Of a stretch of DNA of 64,000 bases, positions 40,101-48,101 are shown in pieces. Below the pieces are notes generated by a model. It saw only the letters and a list, made by a program, of their open reading frames with translations. It was not told the DNA's origin and did not search any database. The DNA comes from JACVRW01 sp963820315 (lineage in GTDB: Bacteria > Actinomycetota > Thermoleophilia > Solirubrobacterales > Thermoleophilaceae). The stretch's first letter is position 1; each line of letters starts with the position of its first letter. Both the position numbers and the translations under genes were made by a program. The stretch is taken from contig CAWFZK010000042.1 in assembly GCA_963820315.1 (NCBI GenBank), forward strand, positions 1 to 64,000, read 5' to 3'.

Positions 40101-40781
40101 GACGAGCGCGCGATCGGTTCGGCGCTATGGCTGCGCGCAACCGCCGGGGAGGGCTTCGACGAGGTTCGCTCCCTCGCGCAGCACGCGGTCGCGCACTTCC
40201 GTCAGAGCGGCGCGATCCGCCGCATCTACCCGCTGCTCAACACCGCCGCCTACGCCGCGATCGAGTACGGGCGCTACAGCGAGGCGCTGCCCCTGTTGGA
40301 CGAGGCGCTGCCGGCCGCGCGAGCGGCGGACGACCCTCCCGGCATCGCCATGATCCGCGGAAACGAGGCCGTCGCGCACCTCATGATCACAAACTATGAG
40401 GAAGCGGCAGATGCCCTCTCAGAGCAACTCCGACTCTGCCGCGACCACTCCCTCGACCAAACGCCTGAGGCGGCGCTCCTATGCACCGCGGCGATCGCCG
40501 CACACCGCGGGGCGCGCCACGACGCCGGCCTGCTCGCCGGCGCCGCCAGCACCCGCTTCGAGAAGCGGCACCGCATGGCCGCCGAGGAACTCGTCTTCCG
40601 TCGCATCGAAGATCAGCTACCCAGAGACCTACGCGAAACCGACCCGCAGAGCTGGGATTCCGCCGCCCGAGCGGGCGGCGCGCTCGGGGATCGCGATGCG
40701 ATCGAACTCGCCCTCCGCGCGCTGAAGGACCGACCCGAGCAAGCCACAGTCAACGCAACGGACCACGCAGGGCCCCACTGA
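37173..40781 (+). CDS. SARP-type regulator fused to a class III cyclase and NB-ARC ATPase (1,202 aa)
   Basis: Order of domains: OmpR-like winged helix (about 1-95, FRILGPLEVLDEGRSVALGGRKPRALLALLLLH), BTAD (about 100-250), class III cyclase (about 270-440; metal Asp in FLLTDIEGSS and KGEGDSTLSVF), NB-ARC ATPase (about 490-800; Walker A GPGGVGKTRLA, VIDNFEHVL) and TPR-like repeats to the end. I chose ATG 37,173; TTG 37,161 is in frame. The reading frame is intact over 3.6 kb. This would be a cytoplasmic regulator that senses through its C-terminal half and may make or bind a cyclic nucleotide. Confidence 0.9.
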   Translation: MEFRILGPLEVLDEGRSVALGGRKPRALLALLLLHRGETLGAERLIDELWGERPPATAAKTLRVHVARLRAALSAGSRERRGELVVTRGHGYQLVLDPERLDAHRFERLVAEGWSELAVGRPERAVVALEEGLSLWRGRPLDDLAYEPFAQQAIARLDDMRVAATEELVEARLALGRHAEVLAELEPLIADQPYRERLRAQLMLALYRCDRQADALQAYQDARRALVEGLGIEPGERLRELERAILAQDPALAAPAAPPSGDGGEVPSPPAQLPTGVVTFLLTDIEGSSGLWEADAEAMAAALELHDELIAAAVGSHAGWLLKAKGEGDSTLSVFRRASDAVACAVDIQSALRSAAWPGGLDLRARVALHSGEAHERGGDYFGPALNRAARLRSLARGGVTVMSQATAEIVRERMPPDAELVERGRQELLGLSRPENVFELRAISQTTVADEPALDAPRTMVTAAPDALGGLPARPTAHLRAPRTRTIGREVERAAIAQLLSRGEIRLVTLTGPGGVGKTRLASELGTVVGARWRDGWRFVSLASLPAAEQVETTLAGSFEVIVAEGEPPREAVARWLAPRELLLVIDNFEHVLAAAPLVSELLDAAPGLTVLATSREPLGLRGERVASVAGLNDKDAADLFLERARDHDPDLEPDDTGREAIVAMCRHVDGLPLAIELTAPWVALLPLSELASRLQDPLAFLDRGARDAPERQRTLRATIDWSYNLLDAPARSAFAALAAFQAGCTIDAAQDIARANLDALARLRDKSLIARRDERLVMLETVRDYAAERLAERGDADEIHSRHSQYFLMLAEDGEARLDGPDWIAWRRRLDAEIDNFRAAFAWLVAAGRVESALSLASALQPFWRPGGHDREIRAWLNTALSLADDTTPTGTRARALLASSRGALLASLRSALLDPEQAERDAAAALELYRQLDDQAGVAESLVSLGYRQVCLGRYRQAGALAREALAAASASHDERAIGSALWLRATAGEGFDEVRSLAQHAVAHFRQSGAIRRIYPLLNTAAYAAIEYGRYSEALPLLDEALPAARAADDPPGIAMIRGNEAVAHLMITNYEEAADALSEQLRLCRDHSLDQTPEAALLCTAAIAAHRGARHDAGLLAGAASTRFEKRHRMAAEELVFRRIEDQLPRDLRETDPQSWDSAARAGGALGDRDAIELALRALKDRPEQATVNATDHAGPH

Positions 40782-41096
40782 CACCCGACATATCACCGGA
40801 TCATCGAGCCGACCCCGGTGACGCGACGAGTCGCGGCCCCGCGGGTGACCGATCGCCAACCTTGGGCCCCCTCGCGTGCATAACGCGAACATCGCACCCA
40901 GCCCATTAGCTGGCACGATGACGCAGGCCAGGAGCGCGCAAGGTGAGACCGCTGCTCTTCGGCGAAGGCGCGAGTGGACCCCGCGGCCACCACAAGCGAC
41001 CGCTCTGGACACCAGCAGGAGCCGACGGTGGCAGTCCTGCTTTTCGACGGCAGCAGTGTTGGCGCTGCCCTCTGTTCCCCGGGTCGCTCCTGCCTT
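40782..41096. other. Intergenic region, no supported gene
   Basis: No frame here has recognisable motifs. The right end runs into dispersed repeat copy A. Confidence 0.4.
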
Positions 41097-41684
41097 CGCG
41101 TGAACGCCACACTCCGGCCGGATACCCGTGAGCCGCTGCAGTGGACGAAAACCCGACAGCGCAGGCGTGACGCCTGCTCTGCGCTGACGCGGCAGCCTGC
41201 CGGAGCGCTCAGTTGGGCCGCCTTACTGGGAAGTTCTGGCCTAAAGTCGTGCCCCAGACCCCAACCGTGATCTGGGGAACGGCCGTATTTGCAGGGACTT
41301 CCTTGATGGAGCTAGCCGGACTCGAACCGGCGACCTCCTGGGTGCGATTCGTGCGGCCCTCGGCGCGAATAGTCTCAATTTGCAGGGCATTTAGCGAGCC
41401 ACGGTTCGCCACCGGCCATTCCCGATTACCTACACTTGCAGGCGATTCACGGGAGTTAAGGCAGAGAACCAGCGTTGTGGCCTAAACGTGCGTCGCACCT
41501 CGATGCGGTCGTCCTGAGCGATCCGCTGGTCGCCAATCAGAGTCTGCGCGGCCGAGGACGTCACGTTTGCGACCGCTCCCTTTTGCGCATTGCGCAACTC
41601 CCGGCCGGCCATCGGGCTGAGTGCTGCTTGCATGGGAAAGCAGTCGTCTACACGCAGGTAGGCAGGGCACCCCCTCGTCGTCCA
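41097..41684 (-). repeat. Dispersed tRNA-relic repeat, copy A (inverted)
   Basis: The longest copy of a repeat also present at 47,118, 52,850 and 58,490. Read on the minus strand it shares with copy D a left part (TGCCCTGCCTACCTGCGTG, GCAAGCAGCACTCAGCCCG), with all copies a centre (GCGGATCGCTCAGGACGAC, TTAGGCCACAACGCTGG, GAATGGCCGGTGGCGAACC) and the tRNA relic, and with B and C a right part (CAGATCACGG, CTTCCCAGTAAGGCGGCCC). Only B shares its last 45 bases. Short frames translated from it (AGLEPATSWVR and similar) are not genes. Confidence 0.9.
41307..41379 (-). pseudogene. tRNA-Ala(CGC) relic in repeat copy A
   Basis: The 3' 42 bases are those of a tRNA-Ala: anticodon loop bases ATCGCAC, 3' anticodon strand CCAGG, variable AGGTC, T arm GCCGG-TTCGAGT-CCGGC, acceptor TAGCTCC and A73. 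The 5' half has lost pairing in the acceptor, D and anticodon stems. CCCTGCAAA precedes position 1. Confidence 0.7.
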
Positions 41685-41744
41685 ACTCGACACTCTCGTC
41701 GGGGCGGGCGGACAGTTCCGCATTGACTCGCGAAGCAACACCGG

Positions 41745-41958
41745 ATGCTGCGATCGTGCCGGCGGCAAGCGGAGGCGCTCGCAGAGCGCGCGCGAGCACG
41801 GCGTCGAGGCGCGACTGGAGCTGTACGCGGCCGACTGGCGCCTCTTCCACTTGTTCTGGCCGTTTCTCCTCGAGGCGGCGGAGGCGTTCGCCCACGCCGG
41901 GCGGCTCGTCCGCGACGTCCTGTCGAAGACTCGCGGCCCGGCCCTCAGCTCCGGTTGA
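41745..41958 (+). pseudogene. C-terminal relic of an alpha/beta hydrolase (HSL-type esterase)
   Basis: The frame reads RRQAEALAERAR, shifts by one base, then continues REHGVEARLELYAADWRLFHLFWPFLLEAAEAFAHAGRLVRDVL to TGA. This is the C-terminal end of hormone-sensitive-lipase-type esterases, including the region of the catalytic His (DWRLFH, usually GxxHxF). The rest of the gene is missing; it begins about 60 bases from the edge of repeat copy A. Confidence 0.65.
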
Positions 41959-43120
41959 TCGGCGGCCACCGGCCGATGACCCGGTCGAGCTGTCGTAGCC
42001 GGACGCCGACTGGGACCAGCGCCATCGCCGCGTCGCGAATCCTCGTGAGCTGCGGCGATGAGGCGAGGGCGATGCGTGCGGCGGCGCGCGAGCCGTCGAC
42101 GAGGTCGCGCGCCCGCGGAGCGCGATCCCGCTCGTAGGCGCGGAGCGCCGCACGCGGATCCTCGGTGTCGCGCAGGGCGGCGCCGAGCGCGACCGCGTCC
42201 TCGAGCGCGCAGCAGGCACCCTGGCCGAGGAAGGGGAGCATCGGATGGGCGGCGTCCCCAAGCAAGGTGACCGCGTCACGGCCCCAGGCGTCAATCGGCG
42301 TCCGGTCGAAGAGCTCGTGGCGAAGCAGGGCCTGCGGCCGCGTCGCGGCGAGCAGGCTCGGGATCGGCTCGGCCCATGAGCCGTGGCGGGCGAGCAACCC
42401 GGCGAGCCGGTCCTCACCGGCGTCCCTCGCAAGCTCGGCGCGGTGCGCGGCGTACCAGTAGACCCGCCGTCGGGAGAGCGGTGCCACACCGAAGACCTCC
42501 CCGCGACCCCAGTACTCGCCGGCGGCAAGCTCGCCGCCCCAATCGTCGACAACGGCGCGGTAGGCGACCACCCCGCTTGCGCGCGGTGGACCGTCGCCGA
42601 GCAGCGCGGCTCGGGTCGCCGAGTTGATGCCGTCGGCGCCGACGATGACCTCCGCCTCGAGCCGCTCTCCCGTGGCCAGCCCGACAGCGCCGTCTGCGCC
42701 GACTTCACGCGCCTCGGCGCCGAAGCGGACCACGCCATCTCCGGCGGCCGCTAGCAATGCCCCCTGCAGTTCGGCCCGGTGAACGAGCGCGAGCGGCGCG
42801 CCGTAGCGCTGCTCCAGGACCTCTGGCGAGATCGCCGTGATCAGCTTTCCGTCACGAGCTCGCCTGATCCCACCGTCGCCCCGAGGAACCTCGGCGGCGT
42901 CGGCGGTGACGCCGACTCCGATCTCGCGAAGGGCGCGGGCGCCGTTGGGCCACAACGCAAGTCCGGCGCCGAGCGGCTCGAACCGTTCGGCGCGCTCGAG
43001 CACCGTCACCTCGTGCCCGTCCCGGCGCAGAATCGCGCCGGCGGCCAGGCCGCCGATCCCGGCGCCGATGATCACGACCCCTATCGGTCGCCCAGCTGCG
43101 GGGACCTGCTCTTGTTGCAT
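41945..43120 (-). CDS. FAD-dependent monooxygenase (391 aa)
   Basis: The N-terminal FAD-binding motif is VVIIGAGIGGLAAGAILRRDGHEVTVLERA. The DG motif is VIVGADGINSATR and the second FAD motif TLLGDAAHPMLPFLGQGACCALEDA. Domain order and length match class A flavoprotein monooxygenases of the PHBH/salicylate hydroxylase type, which hydroxylate aromatic rings with NAD(P)H. Start 43,120 has AAGGA upstream, inside the last codons of a short upstream frame. Substrate unknown. Confidence 0.92.
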   Translation of the reverse strand: MQQEQVPAAGRPIGVVIIGAGIGGLAAGAILRRDGHEVTVLERAERFEPLGAGLALWPNGARALREIGVGVTADAAEVPRGDGGIRRARDGKLITAISPEVLEQRYGAPLALVHRAELQGALLAAAGDGVVRFGAEAREVGADGAVGLATGERLEAEVIVGADGINSATRAALLGDGPPRASGVVAYRAVVDDWGGELAAGEYWGRGEVFGVAPLSRRRVYWYAAHRAELARDAGEDRLAGLLARHGSWAEPIPSLLAATRPQALLRHELFDRTPIDAWGRDAVTLLGDAAHPMLPFLGQGACCALEDAVALGAALRDTEDPRAALRAYERDRAPRARDLVDGSRAAARIALASSPQLTRIRDAAMALVPVGVRLRQLDRVIGRWPPINRS

Positions 43121-43122
43121 CT

Positions 43123-43302
43123 TTAAGCGTCCTTATTCGTCATCTCGCGGTTGGCGAACGCGGTCAGCATCGTGGATGCCGGGCCGCCGCGCGCGGACGG
43201 CCCCAGCCTCGCGTGAATGGAGGCGTCTCGAGCGATGCCCCACAGACGCCCGGATTGGACGAAGCTCAACAGTCCTCGCAGGCTCGGAGCTCGCTCGCGC
43301 AT
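43123..43302 (-). CDS. Short frame just before the monooxygenase, possible regulator relic
   Basis: From ATG 43,302 the frame reads RERAPSLRGLLSFVQSGRLWGIARD and ends ANREMTNKDA, with its stop two bases before the monooxygenase ATG. Extended upstream without a start, it reads VRPKAEADHRGTVESAATPW, faintly like a TetR N-terminus. It could be a decayed regulator or only a leader; I cannot decide. Confidence 0.3.
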   Translation of the reverse strand: MRERAPSLRGLLSFVQSGRLWGIARDASIHARLGPSARGGPASTMLTAFANREMTNKDA

Positions 43303-43362
43303 CCATGGGGTTGCGGCACTCTCGACGGTGCCCCTGTGGTCGGCCTCGGCCTTCGGTCGAAC

Positions 43363-43377
43363 CTTACGAAGCGTAAG
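43363..43377. promoter_or_regulatory. TetR-type operator candidate
   Basis: CTTACGAAGCGTAAG is a perfect six-base inverted repeat around three bases. It lies 44 bases before the quinone oxidoreductase start and just before a -10-like TAGACT (43,379-43,384). It sits in the divergent region between monooxygenase and oxidoreductase. Confidence 0.6.
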
Positions 43378-43420
43378 TTAGACTGCGTGGGGCCCGACCG
43401 CGCTCTTGGAAGGAGTCGCG

Positions 43421-44320
43421 ATGCAAGCCGTGTTGATCCACGAGACCGGTAGCCCGGACGTCCTGCACTACGAGGAGGCCGAGCGGCCCGAGCCCGGCGA
43501 CGGTGAGGTGTTGATCCGGGTGCACGCTGCGTCCGTCAACCCGGCGGACTGGAAGGCCCGGCGCGGGTTGTCCGAAACGCGGCTGCCAGCGGTGCTCGGC
43601 AGAGACGCCTCGGGCACGGTCGAGCTCTCGCGTGCCGACGGCTTCGCCGAGGGCGATGAGGTGTTCGGATACGTCGCGGGCGGGGGATACGCCGAGTTCG
43701 CGATCGCCTCCGCCAACACAATCGCGAGGAAGCCGGCCGGTCTCAGCCACGAGCAGGCCGCCGCGCTGCCGGTTGCCGGCATGACCGCGTGGCAGGCCTT
43801 GTTCGACCGCGGCGGGCTCGAACGCGGACAGACCGCGCTGATCGCCGGGGCCGCGGGCGGCGTTGGACACCTTGCCGTGCAGTTCGCGAAGCTCGCGGGC
43901 GCGCGGGTGATCGGCACCGGGTCCTCCCGCAATCGCGACTTCGTGCTGGGTCTCGGCGCCGACGAATACGTCGACTACACGGAGCAGGACGTCGGCCAGG
44001 CGGTGAGCGCCGTCGACGTAGCGTTCGACACCGTCGGCGGGGACACGACGCAGGCGCTGGTCCCCACGGTGCGCGAGGGAGGCATCCTCGTCACAATCGC
44101 GAACGCGCCACCCGAAGAGGCGGCGCGTGCGCGCGGCGTGCGCGCGGAGCTGCTCGTGATGAGCCCGAGCTCGGAGCAGCTGGCTCGGATCGCCGAGCTG
44201 GTGGCGGGCGGCGAGGTCCGCGTGGAGATCAGCGAGGAGCTGCCACTCACCGAGGTCCAGCAAGCACACGAACTCAGCGAGTCCGGCCACACCCGCGGCA
44301 AGATCGTCCTCACGGTGTAG
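43421..44320 (+). CDS. NADPH:quinone oxidoreductase-like MDR protein (299 aa)
   Basis: Start after GGAAGGAG. The medium-chain dehydrogenase fold is shown by VLIRVHAASVNPADWKAR, LGRDASGTV and the nucleotide-binding GAAGGVGHLAVQFAKLAGARVIGTGSS. No zinc-binding cysteines are present, as in zeta-crystallin-like quinone oxidoreductases. It uses NADPH to reduce quinones or enones in the cytoplasm. The operator candidate upstream suggests control by a TetR-family repressor. Confidence 0.9.
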   Translation: MQAVLIHETGSPDVLHYEEAERPEPGDGEVLIRVHAASVNPADWKARRGLSETRLPAVLGRDASGTVELSRADGFAEGDEVFGYVAGGGYAEFAIASANTIARKPAGLSHEQAAALPVAGMTAWQALFDRGGLERGQTALIAGAAGGVGHLAVQFAKLAGARVIGTGSSRNRDFVLGLGADEYVDYTEQDVGQAVSAVDVAFDTVGGDTTQALVPTVREGGILVTIANAPPEEAARARGVRAELLVMSPSSEQLARIAELVAGGEVRVEISEELPLTEVQQAHELSESGHTRGKIVLTV

Positions 44321-44637
44321 AACGCGCCCTGCCGCGCCAAAGGCAAGGCCGCCGCTCGCGGCTTCAAGAGCTTCCTGATGGGTCGAGGCATTCGCGGACG
44401 CGGACCCGGCGACCCTGCCTGAAGGTCAACACCCGTCCCGGTCGCCCCAGCTCCGGCTGTTTCCGCGGCACCCTCCGGCTAGGTGACCAAGCGGTCATCG
44501 CCAGACGTGCGGATGCTCGGGGCAAGCGCTCCCGCGGGCTCCATGTCGGAGGACGAGGCGGGTGGACCGGGTCCCGGGGCGACGGGAGAGTGGGCCCCGC
44601 GTCTCCCACCAGGAGAAGGGCCTTGGCCAGGGGCAGG
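44321..44637. other. Intergenic region, no supported gene
   Basis: This lies between convergent genes. I see no gene and no clear terminator. Confidence 0.4.
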
Positions 44638-45798
44638 TCACACCTTGGCGCTGTAGGAGTGGGCGCCGGTGCCGGCGAGCTTGCCGCCGTCGACGATCAG
44701 GTACTCGTCCGGGATCGGGCGGTTGTCGAACCAGCACTCGAGGATCTCGCGGGTGCCGGCGGCGTAGCGGGCCTGGGCCGACAGGCTGGTGCCCGAGGTG
44801 TGCGGGGTCATGCCGTGGTGGGGCATGGTCCGCCAGGGATGGTCCTTGGGGGCCGGCTGGGGGTACCAGACATCGCCGGCGTAACCGGCGAGCTGGCCCG
44901 ACTCGAGCGCCCGCACGATCGCGTCGCGGTCGCAGATCTTGCCGCGCGCGGTGTTGATGAGGTATGTGCCGCGGCGCATCGTGCCCAGCAGCTCGTCGTC
45001 GAAGAGCCCCTCCGTCTCCGGGTGCAGCGGGGCGTTGATCGTGACCACATCGCAGCCGGGCACCATGTCCTCGGTGCTCTCGTGGTAGGTGACGCCGAGC
45101 TCTCGCTCCACCTGCTCGGGGAGGCGGTGACGGTCGGTGTAGTGCAGCCCCACCTCGAAGGGCTTGAGCCGCCGCAGCACCGCGGAGCCGATCCTTCCTG
45201 CCCCCACGGTGCCGACCTCCATGCCCTCCAGGTCATAGGACCGCGATACGCAGTCGGCGATGTTCCAGCCCCCGTCGATCACCCGCTGGTAGGACGGGAT
45301 GTAGTTGCGCACGAGCGCGAGGATCATCATCACCACGTGCTCGGAGACGCTGATGCTGTTCGAGAAGGTCACCTCCGCCACGGTGATGCCGTTCTCGATG
45401 GCCGCGTCGATGTCCACGTGGTCGGAGCCGATCCCAGCCGTGACCGCCAGCTTGAGCTTGGGCGCCTTTGCGATCCGGTCAGCGGTCAGGTAGGCGGGCC
45501 AGAAGGGCTGCGAGATCACGATCTCGGCCTCACGAAGCTCGCGATCCAGCACCGAGTCGGGCCCCTCCTTGTCGGACGTGACGATCAGCTTGTGCCCGCG
45601 TCCCTCGACGAACTCGCGCAACCCGAGCTCGCCCGACACGCAGCCCAGCAGCTCCCCCGGCGTGAAGTCGATGTGCTCGGGAGAGGGTGTGTTCTGGCCG
45701 CCGTGGTACCGCTCGATCGTGGGCACGGAGTCGCGCGCATAGGACGGCGGATACCCGCTGACGGGGTCGTCGTAGAGAACGCAGATGATGTTCGTCAT
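44638..45798 (-). CDS. fdh: NAD-dependent formate dehydrogenase (386 aa)
   Basis: This is the single-subunit, metal-free enzyme of the D-2-hydroxyacid dehydrogenase superfamily. Characteristic parts: ISQPFWPAYLTADRIAKAPKLKLAVTAGIGSDHVD, AEVTFSNSISVSEHVVMMILALVRNY, the NAD site GTVGAGRIGSAVLRRLKPF, NTARGKICDRDAIVRAL, and the catalytic His region PHHGMTPHTSGTSLSAQARYAAG. It oxidises formate to CO2 and makes NADH. No partner genes for C1 metabolism lie beside it. Confidence 0.95.
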   Translation of the reverse strand: MTNIICVLYDDPVSGYPPSYARDSVPTIERYHGGQNTPSPEHIDFTPGELLGCVSGELGLREFVEGRGHKLIVTSDKEGPDSVLDRELREAEIVISQPFWPAYLTADRIAKAPKLKLAVTAGIGSDHVDIDAAIENGITVAEVTFSNSISVSEHVVMMILALVRNYIPSYQRVIDGGWNIADCVSRSYDLEGMEVGTVGAGRIGSAVLRRLKPFEVGLHYTDRHRLPEQVERELGVTYHESTEDMVPGCDVVTINAPLHPETEGLFDDELLGTMRRGTYLINTARGKICDRDAIVRALESGQLAGYAGDVWYPQPAPKDHPWRTMPHHGMTPHTSGTSLSAQARYAAGTREILECWFDNRPIPDEYLIVDGGKLAGTGAHSYSAKV

Positions 45799-45921
45799 GG
45801 CGGTCCTTTCGTCGGTCTCGCCTGGCAGCGCTCGTGACGCGTCGGCGCCGCTACCGATCGCCCACGCACGCGACGGCGCGCCGTCATGCCGGCCCCTTGA
45901 TCGCGTCTGGCGTTCTCGGCG

Positions 45922-46218
45922 TCATGCGCCGCCCACCGCTCGGAAGTGGCCCTCCACGGTCTCGCGGTCGAGCTGCCGCGACGCCATGATGATCAGCGGG
46001 CCAATCGCGTCCTCGGGCACGAACGCCAAGTCGAGCAGTACATCGCGCGCCTCCTCGGGCGTTTGCGTCCGGACGGCGGCGTCCGGGTCCGCTCGGCGCA
46101 GCCGCTCGGCAAGCCGCAGCGCGTCCGCCTGCTCCGCGAAGCGGAACGCCTGGCGCGGCGGTGTCGCCAGCTCGACGATCACGAACGAAGTTGGCGGGCC
46201 TCCGGGAACTTCGCTCAC
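45922..46218 (-). CDS. Small protein of unknown function (98 aa)
   Basis: The product reads TSFVIVELATPPRQAFRFAEQADALRLAERLRRADPDAAV and ends DRETVEGHFRAVGGA. It has a beta strand followed by helices and no membrane segment. I do not recognise it. It is the last of three small minus-strand genes. Confidence 0.55.
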   Translation of the reverse strand: MSEVPGGPPTSFVIVELATPPRQAFRFAEQADALRLAERLRRADPDAAVRTQTPEEARDVLLDLAFVPEDAIGPLIIMASRQLDRETVEGHFRAVGGA

Positions 46219-46350
46219 GCTGCTCCCCCCTTGCTACCTGCCGGATCGTCCCCCCACGCCGCCCGGTTCATCACGCGCCTCGCCCGATCGCTGCGGTCGT
46301 CCACGGTCCGGCGCTCGTCGCCGTGCCCCCTCGCGGCGTGGGCGACCCGC

Positions 46351-46560
46351 TTAGTCGTGCGAAGCCTCGAGGTGCGCGTAGCGAGGATCTGCACCGCCGA
46401 GCTCGCGGCCGTTTAACCAGACACGGCCAACCCCACGCGTAGCCAAATCGTGCCGGGCCACGATGGCCCGCCCGACCCGGCGGTCGCCACCGGCGCGGTG
46501 CAGTCCACCTCGCCGTCGCGCCGCCCCCTCGGCGCCACGCTGTCGCTCATTGCTCGTCAT
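46351..46560 (-). CDS. Small basic protein of unknown function (69 aa)
   Basis: ATG 46,560 follows GAGGACG, six bases after the stop of the upstream small gene, so the two are likely cotranslated. The C-terminus reads VGRVWLNGRELGGADPRYAHLEASHD; the N-terminal half is Arg-rich. Not recognised; the weaker of the three small frames. Confidence 0.4.
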   Translation of the reverse strand: MTSNERQRGAEGAARRRGGLHRAGGDRRVGRAIVARHDLATRGVGRVWLNGRELGGADPRYAHLEASHD

Positions 46561-46565
46561 CGTCC

Positions 46566-46838
46566 TCAACCGTCCAGTCCGCTAGTACAGGCGAGTGCGC
46601 GGCTCTCGGCGAGCAGTTCGAAAGGGCCCGCGTTGAGCCCTCGGTACCCCTCGTCGTCGACCCAGTTGAGCCAGGCCTCCCGCGCCGTGACTTGATCGCC
46701 CGCGCCCCGGAGCCGGACGTAGGCTCCAAACTCGGTCGACGTGCCGACGGCGGCGTCAAAGCGCTCGCCCAGCCGATCCTGCTCGACCAGCGCCGCCTCG
46801 AGCCGCTGCACGGCGCGGTCGCGTTCCTCGCTTGCCAT
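46566..46838 (-). CDS. Small protein of unknown function (90 aa)
   Basis: From ATG 46,838 the protein reads ASEERDRAVQRLEAALVEQDRLGERFDAAVGTSTEFGAYVRLR, then AWLNWVDDEGYRGLNAGPFELLAE. It has a long charged helix and a compact C-terminal half. An in-frame ATG at 46,847 is possible, but GATGAGG gives better spacing to 46,838. Not recognised. First gene of the small-protein trio. Confidence 0.55.
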   Translation of the reverse strand: MASEERDRAVQRLEAALVEQDRLGERFDAAVGTSTEFGAYVRLRGAGDQVTAREAWLNWVDDEGYRGLNAGPFELLAESRALACTSGLDG

Positions 46839-47117
46839 GGTCCTCATCCCTTCAGTCCCTCTGTGGGGGGACGCACGAAAGGAAGAGAGAGAGTGAGACC
46901 TAACGAACGATCAGCCTTCAGAAAGACTACTCCGACGAGCGGCAGCCCGACGCGAGACCCATCTCACCGAAATGGCGCGAGTTTCGCCACTCGTTTCGCT
47001 AGACCCTCCGCACCGAGACTTCCGCTCCGCGCGACATGCGAGCGTCTCGGCCGGCACCGAGCTGGCTCCCGCAGCGGACGAGTTGGGAGCGCCTCCGCCG
47101 CCTCAGGGTTCGCTATC

Positions 47118-47614
47118 GCAATGCGCGAAAGGGAGCGGTCGCAAACGTGACGTCCTCGGCCGCGCAGACTCTGATTGGCGACCAGCGGATCGCTCAGGAC
47201 GACCGCATCGAGGTGCGACGCACGTTTAGGCCACAACGCTGGTTCTCTGGCCTTAACTCCCGTGAATCGCCTGCAAGTGTAGGTAATCGGGAATGGCCGG
47301 TGGCGAACCGTGGCTCGCTAAATGCCCTGCAAATTGGCACTATTCGCGCGGAGGGGCCGCCCGAATCGCACCCAGGAGGCCGCCGGTTCGAGTCCGGCTA
47401 GCTCCATCAGAAAAGTCCCTGCAAATACGGCCGTTCCCCAGATCACGGTTGGGGTCTGGGGCACGACTTTAGGCCAGAACTTCCCAGTAAGGCGGCCCAA
47501 CTGAGCGCTCCGGCAGGCTGCCGCGTCAGCGCAGAGCAGGCGTCACGCCTGGCTGTCGGGTTTCGTCCACTGCAGCGGCTCACGGGTATCCGGCCGGAGT
47601 GTCGCGTTCACGCG
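47118..47614 (+). repeat. Dispersed tRNA-relic repeat, copy B
   Basis: It shares the core and right part with copy A, on the opposite strand, but starts later, at GCAATGCGCGAAAGGG. It extends to the same right end as A (CTCACGGGTATCCGGCCGG, then GCGTTCACGCG). Differences between copies are scattered substitutions and single-base changes. Confidence 0.9.
47334..47406 (+). pseudogene. tRNA-Ala(CGC) relic in repeat copy B
   Basis: The 73-base frame starts right after CCCTGCAAA. The 3' half (ATCGCAC, CCAGG, T arm GCCGG-TTCGAGT-CCGGC, acceptor TAGCTCC, A) is intact. The 5' acceptor strand TTGGCAC keeps G3 opposite U70 and two more pairs only. Confidence 0.7.
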
Positions 47615-48101
47615 GGAGCGCAAGCGCGGCGCCCGCGCGGCAAGAGTGGGAGCCGGCGCGAGTGCTGCAATCACGCGAGAGCACAACTCCGTCAACGGCT
47701 CGGCGGGCGACTAAGGAATCACGCGAAGGGGCACTCTCAGCAACGGCGGGCGTGCCGCTCACACGGGAGCAACGGCCCCCGCCGAGAGGGCGATTTTGCG
47801 CAACTGCGCTCGTGCGGCGGCGCTGGCATCCTTCCCGCGAACGCCTCAGCGTTCGGGACCACGGGCGCAACGAGCTCGTCCCGCTCCAGCACGGCCCCTA
47901 GTCCCGGGTGGCCGCCGAGCAGCGTCTGGAGCCGGACGAACCCGGCTCACAACCACGCCCGAAGCGTCCCGTCGTCCATGCTCCAGCGCCGCGGGGGGCG
48001 TTGAGCTGAGTGCGCGCGGTGCCGGGCTCGGCGAAATCGATCGGCGACCGCTGCGCGCAGCTCCGGCGGGCCTGCGGCCTAGGACTCGTGTCCGCGTCGA
48101 G
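47615..48101. other. Intergenic region with recurring TCACGCG motifs, no supported gene
   Basis: TCACGCG or a close variant, followed by a purine-rich GAGC/AGGGGC stretch, occurs at about 47,608, 47,671, 47,717 and 47,759 with irregular spacing. No frame has a recognisable product. Confidence 0.4.

Noticed and set aside
47322..47504. Short frames with ends such as SHPGGRRFESG or starts such as MELAGLEPA at 41.2, 47.3, 53.1, 58.8 and 62.3 kb as protein genes
   Set aside because: They are translations of the tRNA-Ala relic and its flanks in both directions; the same peptides appear wherever the relic occurs.
47600..47780. TCACGCG cluster as a short CRISPR array
   Set aside because: Repeat units are short and imperfect and the spacing varies from 42 to 62 bases.
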